This document shows positions 9,728 through 16,454 of a DNA stretch of 16,454 bases, piece by piece. Under the pieces are notes generated by a model. That model was not told the origin of the DNA. It saw only the letters and a list, made by a program, of their open reading frames with translations, and ran no database searches. The stretch comes from Pigoraptor vietnamica (lineage: Eukaryota > Opisthokonta > Filasterea), in the NCBI GenBank assembly GCA_943704525.1, contig CALSCQ010002607.1, positions 1 to 16,454 of the forward strand, given 5' to 3'. The translations under genes and the position numbers were made by a program. The first letter of the stretch is position 1. Each line of letters opens with the position of its first letter.

Positions 9728-11249
9728 ATTGCGGCTCTGGTGCCACGGACGACTGAGGCCGAACCGCGACCGCCTGCACGCGCCATGGCTCAGCGTAGAA
9801 AGTGGGCACTTGCGGGTGCGGCGGGTTGCCTGGGCGCACAACGACCAGATGAGGCGGTGGCAGCTGAGCGTACACCGTCGCCCGAGGCACCGGTGCGTAC
9901 TGAACGGGCGTGTACTTGGGCGGAGGGTCGTTGCCAGCGGTCGAAACAATGCTCACAACGGCGGTCTCTGCGAGCGACGGAGGGTCCGCAGACGCCGCCT
10001 TCAGCTCCTCAATGGCCTTCACGTGCGCGCAGGGGTACGTCGATTCGGGCGCGACGTTAATCGCGGGAGCGTCACAGCTTGCGTGGTTCGTCAGTAGGTG
10101 ACCTGGGGAGCGACGAGTTCAACACGGCTGAATATCGGCCAGTGACGCATGAGGGGCGCACGCACACCGGCGCAGGCGGAGCTGAAATAAGCTGGTAGAC
10201 TGGAGACCCACGTATGCGCACGTGTGCCCCAGCTCACACACGACAACAATTACGCGAGCGCACAATGCAGTTACACATCCATATAAACTGCAAGCACGAC
10301 ACACAAACAAAGTCACCCACCAGCGACTCTGAGGACATACGACCACGCCAAGGCGACAACGGCGATGGTTGTGAGCAGCGCCGCAGTCGTGAAGGCTATT
10401 AAGCGCATGCTGAAGACGGATCTTTCGAGAAGGGCCTCAGTGCCATAGATGGCGACGGCGGACAAGACTGCACGGCGACAGTCAGTGTTAGCATGCGCAA
10501 TTCAGTTTCCGAAAGTTGTGTGTGCCACTGCTTGACTCCAATGACTGAGAAACGCACATGCCATACGGCAAACAACATGCCACTCGTACGTACAGGGCAC
10601 GTCCTAACAAATGAACGGCTGAAGAAGGTCAAAACACACCTAATCTAGAATATTGCCATGGGACCCACATGTCATAAAAGCGAGGATGCCCATAACGGCG
10701 AGAATGCCCGACACTGTCACGCACGCACGCGCGCCGTTCGCCGCCTTGTTCGGTGTCCTTGCGAGTCTGTTGAGGATCCTGTGCATACCAATGGCGCCCA
10801 TAACGGCCGATCCCACCAACGACAGAAGGACGCTCAAAAGTGTCGTTGCGTAGAAGACGCCTTTCCGCGCACTTTGCACGCCATCAAAGTGCGCAACTGC
10901 GAAGAGGACGGAGGACGCAACGAAGAGCACAGTCACGCCCGCAATAGCGCGAAGACGGCATGCTTGCAGACGCCGCACTGCCGCGCCCAGAGCGCACACC
11001 GGGCTCACGCCGAGCCCCATCCTCGGTCACGCAGCTCAGCCGCGGCGAGAGGCGCGATCGCAACCACCACAGTCTGATGCCAACGGGCGAGTACGTGTTC
11101 GACGTTTGTTCGTGCTGTGGCTCACCGTGTGTGTTGGAGTTGCGCGTACCGGCGCTCTCGTCACTCTGCGCCTTCACGTGTCCGCAGTATGTGTGCCAAC
11201 AAAAACCTGCGGAGTACCCCCCAGCCTGCCCCCAGCCAAACTCAGCCAT
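9726..11249 (-). CDS. Four-helix membrane protein with proline-rich PPxY tail, unknown family (4 exons)
   Basis: Minus-strand exons are 11249-11126, 10977-10669, 10467-10321 and 10102-9726, giving 318 aa. All three introns are phase 1, with donors GTGAGC, GTGGGT and GTGGGT. Hydrophobic segments lie near residues 50-70 (AIAGVTVLFVASSVLFAVA), 82-105, 127-152 and 166-190 (FTTAALLTTIAVVALAW); the third is completed only by splicing exon 2 to exon 3. The tail after about 194 is rich in Pro and Tyr, with PPKY (254-257), a match to the PPxY motif bound by WW domains and Nedd4-type ligases, and PPPHL. An even number of helices puts both ends on the same side, and the PPxY motif suggests the cytosol. 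Exon 1 (MAEFGWGQAGGYS...) is the least certain part; a weaker donor within it would shorten the N-terminus to 14 residues in the same phase. I recognise no family. Confidence 0.75.
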
Positions 11250-11328
11250 GTTACCACGCCATTTTAAAAATAGATCCCTCCCGTGACGACGCCGCGCACA
11301 CTGCTCCACTTTCACACACCCATCGCAA

Positions 11329-11364
<36 letters not shown>

Positions 11365-11454
11365 ACGCACGCATATTCACGACCTCTCAGAGTTCCTCCA
11401 CTGAACATTCACCAATGGCCGTCCCGTGCTGTTTTCCGTTGTGAGGCTCTGACC
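11250..11454. promoter_or_regulatory. Short divergent promoter region with a poly(dA) tract
   Basis: 205 bp separate the divergent starts of the four-helix protein gene and the NYN-like gene. An uninterrupted run of 34 A (11330-11363) sits in the middle. Poly(dA:dT) tracts disfavour nucleosomes and often mark promoters, so a role in opening this shared promoter is plausible but inferred. Confidence 0.5.
11330..11363. repeat. Poly(A) homopolymer, 34 nt
   Basis: A pure A run preceded by CATCGCAAC and followed by CACGCACGC. It lies between two divergent genes and 5' of both, so it is not a retrocopy tail of either. Confidence 0.97.
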
Positions 11455-13626
11455 ATGGCGCGCGTCGGCGTCGTCGTCGTCGTGGATCACGACAACTGCC
11501 CGTGGGCGTGCGAGCAGCTTGCGCAGCTGCAGTTCGACCCCGCCGACGTCCGCATCTACCTCGTGACAGCGCGAACATTCACGGGGACGCTGCCCCCTGC
11601 GTGCACCGTGGTGACTGTCGCGCCCATCCGCCAGGAAGCGGACATTGCCATTGCGGTCCTGGTGGGGCGCCTCGACGAGCGACTCGCGCGCGATTGCGCC
11701 ATCGCCCTCGTCTCAACAGACGCCGCCTTTGAACAGATATCGGCACATGCTGCGCGGCGCATTCCTCTCCCGGGCGATGCGGAAGAGGGGACGGAAGGCG
11801 GCTTCGTGCACTGCGATGCGCGGCCGCCGCTTTCGTGGAGTTCGTTCCAGAGAGGGCACGCCGGCAGCGGCCACACACCCGCCGAGTTGAGCGCCTTGTA
11901 CCGCGCATCCGGCAGCGCGGAGTGTGCTGCACAGAGCAATCCGCACAGGCGAACGGTGGTTCTTCAGCCGGACCGCGTGCACGTGGGCCTCGCGGTAGCG
12001 CGCCTGGTTACTCCGTTGCGCGGGGCCGCGGCGTCGGTGGCTGCGGCTGTCGAGGGCATTGTTTCGGAAGTGCTGGCCGCAGCCGCAATCAGCGACGACA
12101 TGGCGCCGGAAGACATTGCGCGCGCGGCCGAGCGTGTGTGGGTATCGGCCCATCCAGCCGCGCTCTCGCGCCTGTCGGCTGTGAACATCCGGACATCGGC
12201 GGCGTTTGCGGGGGAAGCGGTGGCGCACGTGCTTTGCGCTCGCCGGAAGGTTCTCGGTGCGCACGCGCCTCATGCAGGCGACCCATTGACAGCGCCGCAC
12301 TCGCGCAGTGAGCACCCGGTGCTGTCGGATGCCCAGAGGGCGCTGGAGGAGTGGCGTGCACAGCTGGCCGCGTGGCCATTTGACGGCCCTCGCAAGGCGC
12401 CGCTGGGACCGAGAGAGAGGGCATTGCGGCAGCTCGTGGACGACGTGAGCGCGTCCCTTGCGGAGGGACTGGCGGACGTCGACGCGCGCCCCGAGAAGTT
12501 CAGCTTTGTACCGTTCCGTCGCGCATTTCGCGCCATTGCCACGACGGCGCTGAGGCACGTGAGCCCAAGGGTGGATGAGAGCGTCTCCGCGCCTGCGGCG
12601 GTGGCCTCGCTACAGGGAGGGGCACGGGCGGCGGGCGGCGAGTGGCCGGCGTACGCGTCGTTTGTCGCGTCCGTGCACGACGGCATTCGCACGGCGGGTC
12701 CTGGGGGCGCAAAGGGGTCGCTTGTGGAGGTCAAGTCACGTGAGACAGGCATAACGGTGGCGCGACTGGTGGCGGAGGCGGCCGTGCGCCTGCTGCGCAT
12801 ATCGAGTGCCCTTCCGCGCGGCGCTGCCGATGCTTTCTTTGAGGCCGAGGGCGCGGTGGGCTCTGACGTGGGCGCTCTGGGCGACGAAGGCGCGAGTGAC
12901 GAGGGAAGAGTGAATGCGGCACGCACGCCTCATGTGAAGGGGGATCGATCGGACGCCGCTGCGACGGCGCGACTGACGGAGCAATTGGGGGCGGGTGCTG
13001 TGAATGAGCTGCAGCGCACGTCAATTGCGCAGCAGTTGGAGCTTCTCTCCGCATTCCGGCACCGCGCCCTCGCCGACTGCGCCGAGTCTGTGTGCTCTGG
13101 GCTGCGTGACGTGGAGCGGCGGCCGTCCGGGTTCTCGTTCGAGCAGTTTCGCGCCGCCCTCAAGACGCTCGCGCATGCCGCGCTGGCGCTGCACGGCACG
13201 CCGTCGACGGAGCGCTCGAGTGTTCCACAAATGCTGTCGGATCTCAGCAGGGCGGTTGCAGCGACGAAGGGCTCGCACTCGCACGGCGAGTGGGCGAGCG
13301 TGGCGGCGCAGCTGCACGAACTATACGCCGCACTCAAGATCGCGCACAACGGTCCCCCCGGCTACCTCACGACGGCGCGATGCACTCTCGCTGGGACTGC
13401 GGCGGGCCGCATGTTTCTCCGAGCGCTCGGAAGCCTCGACGCCCTTGCGGCGGAGTGCGAACGATCTCGAGTTCCAATCCCACATGCCCTGCGAGTGGAC
13501 GCAGACCACACCCACTCGGGCGGTGGCTATGAGAGCAAAGCGTCGAACGGTGCGCCCACTGCGCCGCAACGCACTGTGGGCGATCGTGGACATCCCTCTG
13601 CAACGGGGCCGGGACGCCGCGTATGA
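11455..13626 (+). CDS. NYN/PIN-like domain protein with two diverged helical repeats, single exon
   Basis: 723 aa without introns; the start has a strong context (gaccATGG). Residues 1-100 follow the NYN/PIN-like pattern: a hydrophobic strand then DHDN (11-14, the usual D-x-x-N), a helix, the strand VRIYLVT, the strand TVVTVA, RQEADIAIA (D63, equivalent to the family's K-x-x-D block), and AIALVSTDAAFEQI (D89, equivalent to the SgDsDF block). Three acidic residues typical of PIN-fold metal sites are thus present, so RNase activity is possible but unproven. Residues about 320-454 and 533-665 are two copies of a helical module (for example DVDARPEKFSFVPF against DVERRPSGFSFEQF), joined by a low-complexity acidic linker (about 460-500). 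The C-terminal 50 residues look disordered. The protein is mostly Ala and Arg rich. I do not know the repeat family. No signal peptide or membrane segment is seen. Confidence 0.8.
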   Translation: MARVGVVVVVDHDNCPWACEQLAQLQFDPADVRIYLVTARTFTGTLPPACTVVTVAPIRQEADIAIAVLVGRLDERLARDCAIALVSTDAAFEQISAHAARRIPLPGDAEEGTEGGFVHCDARPPLSWSSFQRGHAGSGHTPAELSALYRASGSAECAAQSNPHRRTVVLQPDRVHVGLAVARLVTPLRGAAASVAAAVEGIVSEVLAAAAISDDMAPEDIARAAERVWVSAHPAALSRLSAVNIRTSAAFAGEAVAHVLCARRKVLGAHAPHAGDPLTAPHSRSEHPVLSDAQRALEEWRAQLAAWPFDGPRKAPLGPRERALRQLVDDVSASLAEGLADVDARPEKFSFVPFRRAFRAIATTALRHVSPRVDESVSAPAAVASLQGGARAAGGEWPAYASFVASVHDGIRTAGPGGAKGSLVEVKSRETGITVARLVAEAAVRLLRISSALPRGAADAFFEAEGAVGSDVGALGDEGASDEGRVNAARTPHVKGDRSDAAATARLTEQLGAGAVNELQRTSIAQQLELLSAFRHRALADCAESVCSGLRDVERRPSGFSFEQFRAALKTLAHAALALHGTPSTERSSVPQMLSDLSRAVAATKGSHSHGEWASVAAQLHELYAALKIAHNGPPGYLTTARCTLAGTAAGRMFLRALGSLDALAAECERSRVPIPHALRVDADHTHSGGGYESKASNGAPTAPQRTVGDRGHPSATGPGRRV

Positions 13627-13754
13627 ATGGTGGCGTGAGGGGGCGACAATGGGCTGTTTGCGTGACGGTGAGGCAGGTCCCTCGAGATCACGTGAGCCCC
13701 CAAGCAATGAAAAATGGCGAGACAGATCAACAGTGGCTTGTAAAGCAGTTGTAT

Positions 13755-16118
13755 TCAGGTCGCCGCAGCCGGCCTCCCCAGAGTGAGAGCGTCCGCGTCT
13801 CCACAGCCGGTGCCCGGCACACGGCCAAACTGCACGCAGAGGGCCTCGTATTCGGCGAGGATCCTCCTTCGCCCGATGGGGTGGTACGGGTTGAGCAGTA
13901 TGCGCAGCGCGACCCAGTCGGCCATGAACCTCAGCGCCCGCTCGACGCGCCGCCGGTGCGACATGGGCAGCACAAACGCGCGCATCGCGTCCAGAGACAG
14001 CAGCATTTCCACCGCGAATAGCTTGCCCTCCGACAGAAACTCGCGGAGGATCTGGCGCACGTTCGGCCGGGCGGCCTCCGGGCTGCGTCGAAACCGCTTC
14101 GGGACGTCCCTGTAGATGCCGAGCGCCAGCTGAATTGCGCGCGACGCACGAACGCGCTCGCACATCTGCTCGTCGACGCCGGCGATGTGCAAGAGCAGCT
14201 CGAAGGCCGTTGCAATGCCGACAAGGCCCTCCTGCATGTGCTCGTGGTGCATGTTTCGCGTGCTGTCGTCGTCGCCCGGCATCGCGTCCTCGCCCTCGTC
14301 CGAGTCGCTCTCCTCCGTTCCCTTCTTCTGTGGCGACCCACGCGGGCTGCGCGCGAGCACCCCGTCGACCGCCGCACCGCGCCTCATCGGTAGGAATATG
14401 CGCGGGAGACACGCCGCAATCGCCTCAACAATGCCCGCCTCCCCCATCGCGCGCAGGCACCCGCCGTCGTTGCGCCGGCCGAGCTCCCCCGCAATGACGA
14501 GCCCGTTGGACACGTGCTCAAAATCGGCGTCCCGTATGAGGAGCGCGAGCGAGCGCAGCCCCGAGGGCCTCCGCAGCATCTGCTCGACGGCCTCGTCCTC
14601 GCCCGTCACAAAGTTACGAAGCATCCACACTACGCCGTACGCGTGCTTCGGCTGCAGCGGCGCGCGCGGCGACCACAGCGCGGGCGACATCCACTTTGGC
14701 CGGTTGGGCACGTAGCAGCCGACGATTTCGTCAGCGTACGATTGGGACGCGACCGATTGGGGCGCAGGGTTTTCCGACGGCCCGCCCGCGCCGGCCCCCC
14801 GCTCTGCGCCCTCCCCGTCCTCCCACAGCCACGCGAGAAACGCGTCCGATTCCATCGACACGTCGACGGACTCCGGCAACAGCGCCTCGTCCACGCCGTC
14901 GTCGCTCTCGCCTTCCTCGCACCCCTCGGGCTGTAGCAGCTCTTCCGCGACGGGCCCTTGCGCGCCGGGGACGTACAGGCGCAGCAGCGACACGGCAGCG
15001 CCCGGAATGCGCAGCCGAATGAGGCGCTTCTCCAGCTGCGGAAAGAACACGACGTTCGACAGCGAATCGAACGCGACGGCGCGCAGCCGCGAGGGGAGCG
15101 CGGGGTTCTTCGCAATCGCGGCCACGGCCTCGGGAATCCGCGCGCTCCACACGGCCGAGGGGACGTCCGGGTGCAGAAAGACGCTGGACACCGCCTCGAG
15201 CGCACGTTCTTGCATGCGCACCCACGCGGGGGCGTCGCAGTGGACGTGGAGGGCGGAGGCAAGCAGCCCGGCGATGGCGGCGAGGCGCGGCGCCAGTTCG
15301 CGGTTGTGCGTGCCAAAGTCCAGGTGCATGCCCGCGGCCTCGTCCGAAAAGGCGACGACCATGTTCCACGCGACCGACTTGAACGACGGGCGCTCGACGG
15401 ACGCCCACCGGAGCAGTATGTCACACCAGGTCGTTTCGGGCGCGACGCCGTACATGACGGCGACGGCGTGGCCCTGCCGGTTCGTGTGGCGCGTGCACCG
15501 CTTCAGCATGGCCGTGGCGCACAGGCTCGGAAGCGGGTCCGTGGAGAGCTGTTCGGCGAGGAGGAGCTCGCACACGGTCCCGAGCAGCCCGGATGTCACC
15601 ATGGGCCGCTGCAGGCGGAGGGACAGGTGCGGCCGCGCAGAGTTGATGGCCTTGGAGACTATGCGGCACGCGCGCATCACCACCAGCGCGCGCTTGCGAT
15701 ACACGGAGAGCCGCGGGCACGAGCCTCCGCACTGTATGGTCCTGAGTCCGCGCACGTACAACGACACCTCCATTTCGCTGGCAAAGTAGAGGGTCGGCAG
15801 CAGGCGGTACAGCTCCACCTCAGCGCGGCGTATGGCGTCGGGCGTGTTTGCGATGACGGGCCCATCTGCCTTGCGACCGAGTGTGCCGCCCGTCGAAGAG
15901 CCCCTCCGTTTCGAAAAGATCAAGTGGACGCCCGCGCCGACAACCTCTGCGACCGCGGCAACGGCCTTGCTCACGACGGCATCTTTCACATCGGCGCCAA
16001 GCCCCCGCAAGAGCTCCCCGATGCAGCCTGCGGGGTCCTCAATATAGGCCTTCTCGCGAGAACCCATGGCGGACATGGACGCGCCGCGCGCGCATGCCTT
16101 CACCACGTTAACCGACAC
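13755..16118 (-). CDS. Armadillo/HEAT-like repeat protein with acidic linkers, unknown function, single exon
   Basis: 787 aa without introns, starting at the first ATG of the frame; in-frame Met codons at residues 15 and 18 are alternatives. The chain is strongly helical with paired hydrophobic helices in armadillo/HEAT style, most clearly YGVVWMLRNFVTG...GLRSLALLIRDADFEHVSNG (about 494-540), then GGCLRAMGEAGIVEAIAACL (552-571), and VWSARIPEAVAAIAKNPALP with AVAFDSLSNVVFF earlier. Acidic low-complexity linkers lie near 400-440 (EEGESDDGVDE) and 601-618 (TEESDSDEGEDAMPGDDD), the latter with CK2-type Ser-acidic sites. No signal peptide, membrane helix or catalytic motif is visible. It probably acts as a scaffold, but no partner can be named. 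It converges on the NYN-like gene with only 128 bp between stops. Confidence 0.85.
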   Translation of the reverse strand: MSVNVVKACARGASMSAMGSREKAYIEDPAGCIGELLRGLGADVKDAVVSKAVAAVAEVVGAGVHLIFSKRRGSSTGGTLGRKADGPVIANTPDAIRRAEVELYRLLPTLYFASEMEVSLYVRGLRTIQCGGSCPRLSVYRKRALVVMRACRIVSKAINSARPHLSLRLQRPMVTSGLLGTVCELLLAEQLSTDPLPSLCATAMLKRCTRHTNRQGHAVAVMYGVAPETTWCDILLRWASVERPSFKSVAWNMVVAFSDEAAGMHLDFGTHNRELAPRLAAIAGLLASALHVHCDAPAWVRMQERALEAVSSVFLHPDVPSAVWSARIPEAVAAIAKNPALPSRLRAVAFDSLSNVVFFPQLEKRLIRLRIPGAAVSLLRLYVPGAQGPVAEELLQPEGCEEGESDDGVDEALLPESVDVSMESDAFLAWLWEDGEGAERGAGAGGPSENPAPQSVASQSYADEIVGCYVPNRPKWMSPALWSPRAPLQPKHAYGVVWMLRNFVTGEDEAVEQMLRRPSGLRSLALLIRDADFEHVSNGLVIAGELGRRNDGGCLRAMGEAGIVEAIAACLPRIFLPMRRGAAVDGVLARSPRGSPQKKGTEESDSDEGEDAMPGDDDSTRNMHHEHMQEGLVGIATAFELLLHIAGVDEQMCERVRASRAIQLALGIYRDVPKRFRRSPEAARPNVRQILREFLSEGKLFAVEMLLSLDAMRAFVLPMSHRRRVERALRFMADWVALRILLNPYHPIGRRRILAEYEALCVQFGRVPGTGCGDADALTLGRPAAAT

Positions 16119-16454
16119 ACGGAGACGCGGAGAATTAAGAGGCAGACTGAACCATTGGCTGTAGAGAATGGTATGGGCCCTCTCTCGCTGCGCTCGCTAC
16201 CGCAGAAAAGGGTGCGTGTGTGCGTGTGTGTAAGGGGGAGGAAGGGAAGAAGACGTTTGGATTCAAACACGGACACACTGAAGTGAACGCCGATAGTTGT
16301 TATTCCCATCCGATACGCACGCGCCGCATACGAATAAGATAACAAGTACTTGAGTCCGGTTTCCCCCGCAAGCCCGCCTGCACGGGTCGTTGACAGTCCG
16401 GACACCATTTTCTAGCAAAACGACGACAACGCAACGCTCGGCCATCAGGCCGCG
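16119..16454. other. 5' flank of the armadillo-like gene, to the window end
   Basis: 336 bp upstream of the minus-strand start at 16118. It must hold that gene's promoter and 5' UTR, with a short CA-rich stretch near 16210-16230. Small open frames of 60-100 codons exist on the minus strand but end in stops without a convincing donor. No RNA gene is seen. Confidence 0.4.

Noticed and set aside
11330-11363. Poly(A) run as the tail of a retroposed gene
   Set aside because: It lies upstream of both flanking genes, and no target-site duplication was seen around either intronless gene.
11713-12558. 281-codon minus-strand open frame inside the NYN-like gene
   Set aside because: Arg-rich shadow frame of the 723-aa gene, with no domain or splice context of its own.
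14958-16286. 442-codon plus-strand open frame opposite the armadillo-like gene
   Set aside because: GC-rich coding DNA leaves long antisense frames. The product has no hydrophobic core pattern or family signature, while the opposite strand encodes a coherent 787-aa helical protein.

Overview
The window is nuclear DNA from a GC-rich, intron-rich unicellular eukaryote. The evidence is short spliceosomal introns (about 70-300 bp) with GT...AG ends, mostly GTG-type donors, strong A/G starts, long dinucleotide repeats in introns and UTRs, and two families of eukaryotic membrane-trafficking and ER proteins. There are no operons, Shine-Dalgarno sites, CRISPR arrays or phage genes. I cannot name the species from sequence alone; a free-living flagellate or amoeboid protist fits.

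Layout, left to right. (1) 78-318 (-): first exon of a gene leaving the window, with a mitochondrial-type presequence. (2) 828-2437 (-): four-exon JAMP/JKAMP homologue, an ER multi-span protein linked to ERAD and stress signalling; intron 1 is mostly a (CA)n tract. (3) 2773-6448 (+): ten-exon FHIP (FAM160, RAI16-like) homologue, closest to the FHIP2 type, expected to be part of the FTS-Hook-FHIP dynein adaptor. Genes 2 and 3 are divergent over a 335-bp spacer. (4) 7057-8785 (+): eight-exon gene of unknown function whose seven introns are all phase 2. (5) 9726-11249 (-): four-exon, four-helix membrane protein with a proline-rich PPxY tail; its 3' flank carries a 48-bp direct repeat around (TC)44 and (AC)n. 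(6) 11455-13626 (+): single-exon 723-aa protein with a NYN/PIN-like N-terminus and two diverged helical repeats. (7) 13755-16118 (-): single-exon 787-aa armadillo/HEAT-like protein with acidic linkers.

I assembled exon structures by hand from splice signals, reading-frame phase and, for JAMP and FHIP, co-linearity with the known families; those two models close in frame across every junction. The models for genes 4 and 5 rest on frame and splice signals only. The strongest candidate for something undescribed is gene 6, a nuclease-like fold joined to repeats I do not recognise, with gene 4 and gene 5 as further orphans. The gene neighbours do not form an obvious pathway, although JAMP and FHIP both act on the endomembrane system.
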